Shown: positions 44,009 through 56,546, numbered from the stretch's first letter. The stretch is 64,000 bases of DNA from Coffea arabica (GCF_036785885.1 NC_092329.1:2108001-2172000), one strand, 5' to 3'. Program-made: numbers and translations. The notes: generated from the letters alone by a model not told the origin.

Positions 44009-45286
44009 AGCAATGGGGTTTATCTTGAATGAATTTGTTTCCTGGATTCTCAAAACACTCAATACAGAGGAAAAATTGGGAATTAAAGCTGAAGATCAGA
44101 TCCTCGAAGTCTAAACAATCAATCAAATGTCCATTTTAAAAACCTCATGCGTATGCTGAAGCTCAGATGTAATAATTCTGGATCACGTTGGCTGAGAAAC
44201 ACAATAGTGCGACCTGCTGCATATAAAGTTGTTACTGGATTTCATCGATGAAGTAAAACTTTGGAGCATTTGCATTGCTGCTGCTTCCAAGTGCCATATT
44301 TGCTAATGAAAGACTTCTTCAGAGCACTCTTGATCAAAGAAGCAATAATCAATTAATATGGCGGTCCATTGTTAGTGAAATTGCAAAATTGTTATACTTT
44401 TTTTTTTTGGTATTAACTGATGCATAAGAAAAATAAAAATTTAGTTGATTAGTGTAGAATGTAGTCTTGCCTTGGACCCGCCAGTAAAAATAGGATGCCG
44501 AACCGCCCCCTTTCACGGGCCCGACAACCCTCTATTGAAACAAGACAGGAAAAAATAAAATAAAAAGATCACAGTACTCCTTTTTTTTTTTTTTTTTTTT
44601 TCTCTTTTGTGTGAATAAATGGATCGCATGTTTCACACTGGTCGCGTGTTTCATGACCATGAAACTTGACAGTACAATAAAAATATTTTTTCCCAAGTTT
44701 GTTCATATTAGTGTTTTTTTCTGAATATAATTCAGAATCACCCCCTACGACTTTGCGATCGTAGAAAAGAGAAAACTACAATTAGCATGACCATCAATAC
44801 TTGGAAGGGCTTTGCAATTTTCTTTTGGGATAATTTAGAAATCTCGTTTGAGATTTTTTATAATTTCAGTTAATATCTTTGGAATTTCAAAATTATACAT
44901 AACTCCCTCGAGCAGTCGAAATTTACTGTTTTAGTAACAATAAGTATTCAGTAGTCAAAATGTTGAATAAATAACCTAAAATATCCTCGTGAAATGGTGA
45001 AATTCATTTGACTTTTCCATAAGGTTCTTATGAAATTTTTTTTGCTACATTGACGGTGTACTGTCAGCATTGGATGAATGACAAATATGTAAAATTTTGA
45101 ATTTAAAATTTAACTTTTGTAGACATATCATAAATCTAACGGTGATAGTATATACAGTTTATGAGATTTACTCAAATTATAAACCCATTTTCAACCCTTA
45201 TTTATACTATTATAAATCTTCCATATTTCCATATTCATAGCTCTTAAAATCTTCCCACTAAGTATTGAATGAAAACTTGAACATGA
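44009..45286. other. Intergenic between 4CL-like gene and its duplicate
   Basis: Contains the 3' UTR of the intact gene, a poly-T tract at 44581-44600, and a fragment at 44825-44910 resembling one end of the Mutator-like MITE family (GGGATAATTTAGAAATCTC) without the other end. A MITE-like stretch near 45050-45175 has ACGGTGTACTGTCAG opposed by AACGGTGATAGTATATAC. No gene. Confidence 0.45.
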
Positions 45287-46613
45287 ATGATTCTCGTGTT
45301 TCAATCCCAAAAACCTCGAAGACAGCCAAGCAGCTTTGAAGCTCACGGCGAACCACCAGTCCTCTGTACGTGGTCGGTATCCGTATGGCGCAGCTTCCTC
45401 AAAGTCAAACGCAAACCCTTGGCATTACCATCTAACCACTCCCTCGACATCACCACCTTCATTTCCTCGCACCTGCTCACCCAGCATCACAACGACAACA
45501 AGGTTGCATTCATTGACGCCTCCACCGGTCGCCACCTCAGCTTCGCAGACGTCTGGAAGGGTGTTGAGTCGGTTTCCACGTGTCTCTCTGAGATGGGAAT
45601 CCGCAAAGGTGACGTGGTCCTCCTGCTCTCCCCCAACTCCATCTTCTTCCCAATTGTCTGCCTCTCCGTCATGTCCCTCGGCGCCATCATCACCCCCGCC
45701 AACCCACTCAACACAGCCTCAGAAATAGCCAAGCAAATCTTGGATTCCAAGGCCACCATCGTCTTCACCATCCCCCAGCTCCTCCCTAAACTCTTGCTTC
45801 CCGGGGAAAAACCGCCTATCAACGTTGTCCTCATGAGCAATGCCGACTCAATCTCAATCCCAGACAGTCGCCTAATCGTGGTGGCCGGTACGCTGGAGAA
45901 CATGATGAAGATGAAAGGAGGAGCGAGTGGAAGGAGAGTGGTGAGCAGGGTGCGCGTGACACAGGACGACACGGCAACTCTTCTCTACTCCTCGGGTACC
46001 ACGGGTGCGAGCAAAGGCGTGGTTTCATCCCACGGAAACCTCATCGCACTTATTGGCATGGCGGGTCGTTTCAGAACGCACGAAGAAGGCCAAGTTTACA
46101 TCGCCACCATCCCAGTGTTTCACACCTACGGTTTGGCAGCATTTGTTCTGACTCTTCTAGCAAAAGGGTGTACGGTGGTGGTTCTGACGAAGTTCGACAT
46201 GCACGAAATGCTGTCGGCAATTGAGAAATTCAAAGTTACATACTTACCCCTGGTGCCACCAATTTTGATGGCTTTGGCGAACAATGCGGATGCAGCCAGG
46301 AAAAAATTTAATTTGGAGAGTTTAAGGTATGTACTGTACAGTGTGGTGGGGCCCCGCTGAGCAAGGGGGTGATGGATTTATTTAGGGAAAAGTATCCGGC
46401 GGTCACCATTCTGCAAGGGTATGTGTTGACCGAGTCCACTGGAGCAGGGGCAGCAATGGAGACGGTGGAGGAGAGCCGGCGGTACGGAACAGCAGGGCTG
46501 ATTACGCCTAGCACGGAAGCCAAGATTGTGGACAGTGGACACCCAAACTGGAGAGGCCCTCCCGGCGAACAGAACCGGTGAGCTTTGGCTCAGAGGGCCC
46601 TCAATCATGAAAG

Positions 46614-49408
46614 GTACGTACATGCAAAATTCCATATCACCCACTCCCCGCCCACATGGCCACAAACCAAAAGCCTTCCTGTACTACGAAGTACGAAACC
46701 AAAAAAATTGGCAATGAAATGAAATGCTACGATGCACATTTACTATTATTTATACGGTGGGTGCCGGTGGTTAATATGCATTTCCTTCATCAAGTACAGT
46801 ATACAGCAAATGTGTAAGGATTTATTTACGCTTTTTAATGTCTTTTTTTCATGCTCTCATGTCTTGCTATAAATGCAATAGCAATCCTTTCACAAATTTT
46901 TTTTTTTTAAAAAAAGGTTCAAGAGCTTTTTAAATAAGAATAACGAGTTTGTTGCAAGTTTCCTTCCTTTTCTGCCAAAATTGGGAGGGCAAAAAAAAAA
47001 ATTTTAATCACTGTTATCTCTATTATGCATATCCCTCCAAATCCTTCCATTTTACTCTACCAGCATTTTAACCGTGTTATGCACAGACTTATATTTATAT
47101 ATTGTGGTATAGAATTATATATATATATATATATATAAAGACTAAAAATTTTAAAGAAGTGTATGCTTTACATGTTGAAAAAATTTTAATTTATAACGTG
47201 ATAGAGGAATTGTTAACGCGTTTAAGCAAAGGGTTAGGTTGGGTGGTAAGGTGAAAATAATTTTCTAATAAAAAAACCAATTTATCAATATCGGACAAAA
47301 AAATTATGTTATACCCATATATCAAAACTTGTAATATAAGAAAATAAATCATGACCAATTTATTTTCTTTAATTTTTTGAAAAAAAATTCTTTCTCTTAT
47401 CTTGTGACGCTAAAATTGTTGATTGCTTTTAGATTAGTATTTTTCATAAACTTTAATGTAGATTTTTTATAAAAAAAAATCTCTATAATATGTGTTTTTA
47501 AAGTTATCAAAATTATTAAAAATTAACATCCTTTCCCTCGTCTCTTATCCGCTAGTTAGCCATCAGCTACTTTCTACGACTTTCATACCTCATATCATAG
47601 TGCCATTATCCGTATTATTTTTTTTTTATCACTTGTCATATCCCTACAATTATCCCCATTTTTCTTCCCCCTTTTCTCCGTCTATAACTCACATTTCTTC
47701 TTCAACTTTTCCTGCCACTCTTCAACTCCTCGCCATTCTTTTCTCCCCCTCCTTCCCCAATCTCTAGATTCATATCCTTGCTAATATATTTAACTTTACC
47801 CACCATAATAAAAATATAAAACTGAAAATTGATTACAGTGGTTGCAATTATTAGCATCTAAAAATGGAAATGAAAAACTAATAATATCTATAATACCTTC
47901 AAGTTCTAAAATCAATATATATATGTATATATATAACATAGTAATTACATATTTACATATGAAGACAGCAATAAGAATACATAAAATAATTAATGATATC
48001 CAACGTTATCCTTAGTGTTTGGGTTTTGTACTCTTATCCAAATCTAATCATGGTCAAATTTGGGTCATATATATACAAATTAAGTAGTATTTTAGGGTCA
48101 AATGTTCTATATCTTTCTCTTAAACTGTAATGTTATTTTATTTTTAAATTTTTGGTAGAATTGGTGCTGTTATTATCATTATTTTTTTTTTTATCAAAAA
48201 TGAGTATTTCAAATAAAAATTTCCACGTTAAAATACCAGTAGTAGTTTGTTTTTTTATTTAGTGATTTCATAATTTAGATTTCAGGAATGATACAATTCT
48301 TGATTTTTTAAAACCACAACTAATGAATATTATTTAATTTTTGTTTTCTATTTAATTTTGCCCTTTTACTTAGGATTATTATGTTAAAAAATAAAATATT
48401 GTTATTTACTTTTACTAAATTTGGCAATGTTTTCTCTTCACTTACCTTCCTGTTAATAAACTTCAAACTAAATTCCTATATAAGTGGAGTCACTTCTTAT
48501 TATTTAAATTCAAAAGGCATGGAAGACACTTCTTACTTAGGAAAATGTTATATGCACTTCATTTTTTTATTATTTGTACTCTCACATTTTTTTTTTATCA
48601 TATTGTCTAATGAATGAAAACTATATGATCAAAATGATTATGTGAGTGCAAATAACATTCTCCCTTACTTATTTAAATTAAAAAGGCATGAAAAGATATT
48701 ATACGTGTTATCTCTTATTATAGTCTTATAGAAGTTTTAATTGGAGTAGAATCGTAAATAACACATGGCAATAAGACAACATGATGTGTTGAACTTCAAA
48801 TAAGATAACATGCACATGCACGTTAACTAACAATTTGAAATGAAATGATTTTAAAAAATAACCAACAATTTCAAATCTGAAAAGTAGATGCATAAGTTGA
48901 GAAGAATATATTTTATAAATTAAATTAAACGTAAAATGCTAGAAAAATGGAATTGAGAATGGGAAGATGTGTGAAGGTTTGTTGGTGAAAATCCTCTCAA
49001 ATTTATATAGATATAGATACTGCTAGGCAATAAAGAACTCACTTTTCTCTGGTTTTCCTTTCCTTTCTACCCAAATTTCCAACTCCCAAACTAAACTTAG
49101 TGTGAGTATATGCAGGTTTTTATAATATTTTATCATTGATAATTGTAATAAACATTAGCACCAAAATTTCGTAATAATTCACTATTATTTATATCCCGCT
49201 ACAGTGCTGCGTCAAATAATTAGATTCAGCATAATTACACTGGATTTGGGCCCAAGTCGAGTTGAATCTCTGTCAGCCGAAATTCAACTTAAAGGATGGT
49301 GCCTTCCATGTAGTAGTAGTAGTAGTAGTATTTATGATCAGATTTTATCTTAGAAACATTACCCTTGGCCATTGAGACGTAATGAAGAGATTGTGCACTT
49401 TTCTTTAG
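46614..49408. other. AT-rich insert replacing exons 2-4 of the pseudogene
   Basis: About 2.8 kb between the exon 1 donor and the last exon of the 4CL-like pseudogene. Contents are poly-A/T tracts, (AT)n at 47117-47138, (TAG)n at 49313-49330, and the MITE at 48540-48663. A direct repeat of about 28 bp (around 48499-48526 and 48668-48695) brackets that MITE. No coding sequence recognised. Confidence 0.6.
48540..48663. mobile_element. 124-bp hAT-type MITE, 8-bp TSD
   Basis: The left end GGAAAATGTTATATGCAC and the inverted right end GGAGAATGTTATTTGCAC are 18-bp terminal inverted repeats. Exact 8-bp duplication CTTACTTA at 48532-48539 and 48664-48671. Noncoding. The 8-bp duplication fits the hAT superfamily. 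A diverged relative is at 28678-28797. Confidence 0.88.
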
Positions 49409-49522
49409 GTGGCTCCGTACAAGAGGATCCGGCGAGTGGCTTTTGTGACATCAATGCCAAAAAATCCTTCAGGCAAGATCCTTAGGAAGGATCTTATAAA
49501 GCTCGCTACCTCTAAATTATGA

Positions 49523-50847
49523 AGCTTTGCCTCTAATTGGGCAAAATGAAAATGAAAAGGTGCATCAATGATATCCCATTAAATACACTCGGAACCATAA
49601 AAACCCAAGAAAAAGGTGCTTCAGTTTGCACAAATTCGCATATTGTAATTCAGAAGTTCTTCGAAAAGTTCTGTAAATGTACAAGAACGTTGCATCAAGG
49701 TGTTCTGCTGGCTTTGAAATTCTAACCTTTGGCAAGATGTAAAAGCTACTCAACCGCAGGATAACAATCATCTTTGAGTTGTACGGAAGGATATAGAATC
49801 GTCTGAAGGGTGGAGCGGGGATTATATTACCATCTTCGAGTAAGCGAGTCTTTAGCATTGCTGGTGTGATTTGCTGTGGAAACGGTACGGGTGCATGTGA
49901 ATTCACCTCCAATTTTGGTCCCTTTTTTTAAGCTTCCCGGTTCGTGCATTCGGTTTACAGAAGCGAGTGGATACTGGACATTAAGTGTAGGTAATGGGCC
50001 TCCCTCGATGATTACCATGATATGATCGGTGTTCAAATTGGCACGTTTTCCACCTTACCCTCAATGGAGCGGCCCGAATTTACACTTGGGAGTCATGTGC
50101 ATAAATTTGTTTGGATAGAGTATTATTTAAAATAATTACGGTAGCACTTTTTATGACGTGGTGTATGTGAGATAAAAAGGTGATTGAAAATATAAAAAGG
50201 TGTGTTGAGAAATGTGTTTATGATGCAAGCGAAATAATATTTGAGATAATTTCACTATCTAAACACTCTCAGAAATACCTCACTTTTGAATGTCGATCGC
50301 AACTTGAAGGAAAACTGTGGATGTGACCAATAATCAAATTTGGCACAAGCCAGGCGAAGACCATCCTCTGTGTCAAAGTTTGGATACCAAAACTGTTTTT
50401 TTTTCAAAAAAAAAAAATAACACTTGTAAATTGCCACTTGAATCATATATATTATAGCACTACAACCAAAAAAATTGCTCCTACATAGTGGTGTCAGCTG
50501 CTACTTCATTCATTTTGCATGAAAAAGTGTTTAACAAAGCTAGCAATTGTAATTTTCATACGACAAAAGACTCGCAATAATTCAAAAATGCATTGGACGG
50601 ACAACAACGGCCCTATTGTCAATGAGTGAACGTGTAAAACGCCGTTAAGAGAGAAAGTAGAGAAGACTACTATTTGCTGTACATTGAACAATTTGTTGTC
50701 AGAAAAAGAAAAACATGCTATGCTGTATATGTCCAATAAAGATTGTCTAGTGTAGAGAAGACTATCCATTAAATGATCGTATTATGATGTCAGAGGCTTC
50801 CAACAGCTAGCGATCCCTTTAACCATCCTTCGGTGTCCCACCAGCCA
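49523..50847. other. Intergenic between 4CL-like pseudogene and hAT element
   Basis: Contains former 3' flank of the pseudogene and the small MITE at 50108-50265. The remaining short open frames have no recognisable character. Confidence 0.45.
50108..50265. mobile_element. Small MITE, same family as the nested copy at 42553
   Basis: TGTTTGGATAG at the left and CTATCTAAACA at the right form terminal inverted repeats of 11 bp with one mismatch. The interior shares long words with 42553-42706. It also contains a local duplication (AAAAAGGTGATTG / AAAAAGGTGTGTTG) not seen in the other copy. Target-site duplication unclear. Confidence 0.75.
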
Positions 50848-50855
50848 CTGTCGAG

Positions 50856-53800
50856 TAGAGGTGGCAAAATGGGTGATTTGGGCGGGTTTGGGTTGGGTAA
50901 AATGGGTAATGGGTATAAATTAGTCAACCCATTTATATCCATTTAATTAGATGGGTATAAATGGGTAAGTCAAAAAATGAGTTGGGTAACTCAATTATCC
51001 ATTTATAACCCATTTATTCTAATTTTTTACAAGCTCATATAAATTCATTTTGTAAACTAAATTATCAATTTATATCATTTTACACCCATCATTAATTTTA
51101 AATATTTACTTATTATGCCAAATAAGTCTAATTATCAATTTTTTTCCTTCCGCGTGCCATGTTGCAAAATTACATATTATTTAATAATTGAACAATGAGA
51201 ATCTAAAAATTTGGACTAAATAATATGAAAGTTAACAAAAAAATTTAATCCAAAACTTTGAACCCCTAGTATTTTTTCGTTTATAAATTTAAAATTTCAT
51301 TTGAAAAGGTAAGAAAGGAAGCTAAAATTTGTCATAAATTGATGATGCTAAAAAATGATCAAATTAATAAATTACAAGGAAATAAAGCGATAAGATAAAA
51401 CCAACAAATAAATATAATAAATAAAACAAAAATACTTAACATAAAAAATAGTTAAAAATCCTTATGAAGACTAGCAATCACTTCATTTAGCATACAAATA
51501 TCAACCTGAAGTCAATATATGTAAATTACTCAACAGTACTATGAGTAATCACAGGTAGGTTGGATTATACAAGATATACAAGAAACTGAAAATGTAAATA
51601 TGATAAAGTCAAAAGAAACTCTTTAAGAAAAAATTGTCAAGAGCACGACTACTCGTGTGATTTCTCCTCTTTTCCCATGAAAGTTAAGTTACAGAATGCA
51701 TCTGTGCTAGCCATTGTGCTATTGGGCTTGATTTGCTTGCTTCTACTTTGCTGCAAACTTACTACGTGAAGCAGGTACCGAATAGTGCCAAAAAAAACTG
51801 CAGCCAGAATGGTTTTCATTGCCACAGGACAGCGAGATGCACGAGAGAAGTTGACTCTCAGGGCCTGGTCTCTGCAAAATCCAAATGCAGACGGTGGTAC
51901 TATTAGAGCAAAATATTTGCCATAAGTTTCTATACCATGCCTGCTCATGTGTTCTCTTGATAAACTGAACTCAGTATTATTCTTCAAACCTTTGCGCAGC
52001 AGCTCAATATGACTAGAATTCTGATTAGAAGACGGGATGAAGTAAGCAGCTTGAAGGAGTGCCAGTGACAATACAAATATCCACTTGACAGTAAAAAGAT
52101 AGCAACCTAAAAGTTTGCTGCTGGCTCAACACAAAATAGAGAAGATTCCTGGCAACCAAAACCAAAACCAAATTCAAAGTTCTGTTTTTTGCTACTTAAA
52201 TTTCATCTAGACAGAAAGATAAAATTCTTTTCACCACATTACTAACAATCTCCATGATCATGAGAATACAGCTTACCTAAATATGAAGGTTAGTAAGTTT
52301 AGCAACTAAAGGTGCAAAGTCAATACTCAGTCTTTCTTTATCTTCATCATCTTCAGAAGCTGAAATCAAAAGTAAATTCAATAAGTGACCAAAAAAGTAA
52401 AATACAAGATCATGTGCACTCAAAAGGTTAAGTATAACATACCTGTTACTCCATATAACCAGTCCCTAGTACATAACAAGACCTCCATATTTTCTGGTAG
52501 GAGCGAAGTACGATATTTACCCACAATTCTACCACCAATACTGAAAGCTGATTCCGAGGCCACTGTAGTGATAGGAATACTTAAAATATCCCGTGCCATC
52601 AAAGAAAGAATAGGGTATCGATTTTTGTTTTCTTTCCAAAAATTGAGAACATCCAATTCTTGAGTTGAAAGGAGTCGAGTATCATCCAAATAAGAGTCTA
52701 CTTGTGACTTATTCCTCTTGTTTGCATGTTGTTGACTCTCAAATTCAGCAAAATCATCATTGTCATTGCCCAAATCACCACCAGAGCAGCCTGCTATTGA
52801 TCCATCTAGCAAATCACCATCAAAAGTATTCTCGTACTCCTCAAATAGTAAATAAAATTTATCCCGAACTTCATTAGTACGTTCTTCATAATCAAAAGGA
52901 TATAGCTTCTTAAAAGCATACACCACATAATCCATTTTAAAACGCGGATCCAAAATGATGGCAAAACTCAAAACCAAGCTATAACATTCCCAATACTTCT
53001 CAAATTTCCGTTTCATTTGCCTGGCCATTTCACTCACTTCAATGTCTAAATTATTGACCTCTTCCGTGATAACTTTTTGAATTTTCCAGACACCATGAAA
53101 ATACAAATTTGCAGTTGGATAATTAGTCCCCGAAAAAAGGGTGGTCAGGTCATAAAAAGGCCTCAACAGTGTTGTAAATTTCTGCACCTTAAGCCATTCT
53201 TCTTCAGTTGGGTAAAATCTGCTGAAGTTGCGATCAACCACGTGCAACTGATGAAAGGCAAGCTTATATTCAAGTGCACTATCCAGCATCACAAATGTAG
53301 AGTTCCATCTGGTTGGGACATCTTGATGCACCCTCTTATTGCATGGCAAAGAAACTTGAACAATACACTCTGCAAATTTCAACTTTCTTGATTCACTAGC
53401 TCTGATATATTTTACACACTCTCGGATCTTTGAGACTGGTTTGGAAATAACTTTGACACCATCTTGGACAATCAAATTTAGCACATGTGCACTGCATCTT
53501 ACATGAAAAAATTCACCCTCACAAAATAGTGTATTTCTTAGCCTCAAATGCTGCTTCAACAGATTCACCATACCATCATTGTAAGATGCGTTATCCAATG
53601 TGATAGTAAAAACTTTTTTTTCAACAGCCCAATCTCTCAATAAATCTATGACTTTTTCAGCTAATATTGGACCACCATGTGGTGGTGGCATGTGGTGAAA
53701 ATTTAGAACCCTTTTTTGTAAAATCCAATCTTCATCCACGAAATGAGCCGTCAATGCCAAATACCCATCTGTTGCAATAGATGTCCACAAGTCTGCAGTA

Positions 53801-55403
53801 AGGCAAATTCGACTTGAAATTGAATTTAATTCTGTCTTTACTGTCTCTTTTTCTCTTTTGTACATCTTTTCAATATCAGTCTTTATCGTGTTTCTCGAAA
53901 TGGGTAAAGCATCTGAATTTAAGTATATACACAAGTCTCGAATTCCTTCTTGCTCCACCAGTCTATAAGGATGGTTATGCTTCACAATAGCAATTCCCAT
54001 CTTTTCCCGATAAATTCCTTGGTCAATTGGAGACCGTTCTTCAAAATCAGATTGTCCACGCTTATTACAATTTGAAAGATGACGCCATAAGTTGCTTGTT
54101 CCGGTTGTTCCACCGCATGCATAATCACGCTTGCACCATTTACATTGTGCTCTTTGTGAGCCATCTGGCTCAACACATAATATTTCAAATTCCTTCCAAA
54201 TCAATGACGTGAGCTGTCTCGAACGCTTAGAAGAACCTTGGATCAACTCATTTGTATTGGTAGGTTCATGGCTTGTATAAGAACATTGTTCCTGAATGTG
54301 CTCTGACAACTCATCTATTGGATCATGATGGGATAGCATTTCTGTTATCTATACTACCAACTTTGTACACCTTATCTGATATTTTTCTGTCTAAGACTCT
54401 CAGCCTTCCAATTTTGTACATCTCATCTAATATTTCTGCAACATTGATCCCAAGAACTACATGTTTTTACCAAGTATTGTCAATTTGGTCCAGCCATAAA
54501 TCTACAGAGCTTTCTACTAAATAAGATCTAATGCAATCTGCAAACAAAGGTAAGCGAAACAATCATTTAACCAGTCCAAGATGTCCAAAAACTTAAGAAT
54601 GGTAACATACTACGGTGCAATATTTAATTAGATTCAGCAATCTGCAAAACTGAACTTAATTAGATAATCCTAAAATTAATTATACCATTATTAGCCTTCC
54701 AAAGTTAAGCTTAACTACTTCAAATTCTTGACTGTCAAAACCACATTCGCCAATGCTTGATCCGCATGCATGCAAATGCAACCAAGAATTCTAGCAGACA
54801 TGCAATGCAACCAAGAATTCTAATTAGGCACTATTTTGAATTCTAATTCTGGAGATCCGAACGAAAGAGATAACACAAGCGAACCTTTTTTTGGCCGTTA
54901 ATCAAGGCAAAATAGTTGGCTGCATCGCTTGTGTGTCACCATTCATTCCGTCTGCAGGATAATAACCATTGGAATGTCTCTGTCAGTCCCACTAGTGTCT
55001 GTCATCCTATTAGACCACTCACTCCTCACGAGACAGCAGAACTACTTTTCGAACGATGCCCATATGAGCTCAGAAATCGGACATGGAAGGGGCAAAATAC
55101 AAAGACGGGGAGAAGAGATGGGGGAAACAAACACTGGAGGAAGAAGGGGGGAGGGAAGCAGTGGGCTTGCTGGTGGGGAGGAGAAGAAGATTGACGGTGA
55201 AAATGGGAAATACAAAGGGTTTGGGAATGCAAGTTAAATGGGTTAAATGGGTTAGATGGGTTACCCAATTAAACCCATTTAATAAATGGGTTTAATTGGG
55301 TAACCCATTTATATCCATATATAAAAATTTAATGTACCCATATCCAGTTATTAATGGGCGGGTATGGGTAAAATTAATTAAATGGTTTTATTTGACACCT
55401 CTA
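50856..55403 (-). mobile_element. Complete hAT transposon with intact transposase
   Basis: 4548 bp bounded by inverted ends TAGAGGTGGCAAAATGGG (left) and TAGAGGTGTCAAATAAAACC (right, read inversely), and by an exact 8-bp target-site duplication CTGTCGAG at 50848-50855 and 55404-55411. Subterminal regions at both ends carry many AAATGGGT/ACCCATTT motifs in both orientations, the usual arrangement of transposase binding sites. The minus-strand transposase gene is at 52277-54339. Exact duplication, paired ends and an open transposase frame mark it as a structurally complete, possibly autonomous and young insertion. Confidence 0.96.
52277..54339 (-). CDS. hAT transposase (BED zinc finger, RICESLEEPER-like)
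   Basis: Cut-and-paste transposase of the hAT superfamily; it binds the element's own ends and would act in the nucleus. The uninterrupted main exon 54339-52443 is joined to a short last exon 52359-52277 (donor ACAG|GTATG, acceptor TTTCAG|CT), giving 659 residues ending AKLTNLHI. Reading through without splicing would give 639 residues ending LYLTF. The N-terminal BED zinc finger has C66-x2-C69 and H87-x3-C91. The RNase-H-like core shows acidic residues in LTADLWTS and ITLDNASYND, and WNSTF follows. The C-terminal dimerisation domain has LDVLNFWKENKNRYPILSLMARDIL and ASESAFSIGGR, whose Glu is the expected third catalytic acid. All hallmark segments are present without stop or frameshift. RICESLEEPER-like genes can be domesticated, but the surrounding TIRs and duplication show this one is still within a transposon. 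Confidence 0.95.
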
Positions 55404-56544
55404 CTGTCGAGTGACGAGTGCTTAGGCCGTGGATTCCCTGACTTTTCCTGCAGCTTCGGAAGGTTGGTGGGAGACGCTCAAAAATCTTCCAACTGGTGGA
55501 GATACTGATCTGGGTGGCCGCACCGCCGCCCCCAGTGACATAGATTCCATAGAATCATTTACCGGAGTTAAAGAGGGATCTGGGGTCTCTCAACTCTCAA
55601 GTGGAATTGTTGCCCTGTCTGGTTATGTAATTCTCATAAACTGCTGTAACGTAAGGTTATCAACTCATACTATTATACTTGTATAAAAAATTACGATTAC
55701 ATCAGAATTACACCAACCAGGCCAATCCTGATCCAGTTAAGAGTAGAGTCTAATGCCCAAAAAAAAAAAATGTTGAGTCGAAAAATTGAAACTTGTTTAA
55801 CATTAAAAGCAGGTATAGAGAAAAGTAGAAAGCTTCTAAGAAATGAAACAAGGATTGTTGTAGACAGTCAAGAAACATTAGAAAGCAAAATAAAAATGGT
55901 TCTCTTCCCTGGCCTCTAATGTCAGTCCATATAAAGATGAACCAATTTGAGTCGATAGCAGGCAAACTAGAAAGTTTGAGTCCGGAAAGCAAGAACCAAG
56001 TTAGTTGTCAAGGAAGAAAAAGGTGGAACGAATAGCGCACTATGAGAAAGTTGGTGGCCCTTGCAACCTTTTTTTTTGGGTGTTAACTGCTAGTGTTCGG
56101 AGACTGCATTGGTTTTGAATAATTCGAGTCTGAGTATTGTCGAATCCTTTTTGGGGGTGTTATTTTCTCCATTCACCAGATTCGAATCCTTTAAACTTTA
56201 TTTAAAGGGTATCATGCTCCTTGGTCCTCTGACCCGGTGCGGTCCTAGCAACTACTCTGTCCTGGGCAGCAGGGATGGAGATCGTCTCAATTCTCAATTC
56301 TTAGGTAAGTTCACCCATGTATGGTCGCTAACACCTCAGCCCACGTATCCTTCATCACTTTTCTGGACTGGACCTGCATAATTCTTGCGTCAGGCTATGG
56401 CATCATTACCGCAGACGTTAGGACCCTGAGGTCATCCATTTTCAGGTTCAAAGTGTTGAAACTGATCTCTTAATTGATTAATTCACTTTTCACTTAACCG
56501 CAAAGGGGTTCCTTATGCATTAGGTAATCCAAAACTTACAGCAA

Positions 56545-56546
<2 letters not shown>

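Larger units (their letters stand above)
45287..49522 (+). pseudogene. Decayed tandem copy of the 4CL-like gene
   Basis: The exon 1 homologue (about 45287-46613) keeps the acyl-activating fold sequence, including SLDITTFISSH, the AMP-binding box [19 protein letters not shown] and [13 protein letters not shown]. It has two frameshifts against the intact gene: about five extra bases at 46336-46342, just before the CGGAPLS segment, and one extra base at 46536-46538. The N terminus also departs from the family after losing the DPRSGFC signature. Homologues of exons 2-4 (the [13 protein letters not shown] and hinge-lysine regions) are absent from the 2.8 kb that follows. The last exon, 49409-49522, is intact with its acceptor, has the same 114-base length as the paralogue's, differs at only 4 of 37 residues and still ends in SKL. 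Without the C-terminal hinge it cannot make a working ligase, so it is a pseudogene of a direct tandem duplication. Confidence 0.92.

Noticed and set aside
44825-44910. Third full Mutator-like MITE
   Set aside because: Only one end-like sequence is present; no matching opposite terminus or 9-bp duplication was found before 45286.
45278-45335. Alternative start of the 4CL-like pseudogene at 45283
   Set aside because: That frame stops after 18 codons and does not lead into the ligase sequence.
53077-53391. Plus-strand frame inside the transposase
   Set aside because: Antisense shadow of the transposase exon.
55429-55686. 85-codon plus-strand frame just right of the hAT element
   Set aside because: Moderately protein-like (GWWETLKNLPTGGDTDLGG), but I recognise no family and found no continuing exon; it could be a gene fragment.
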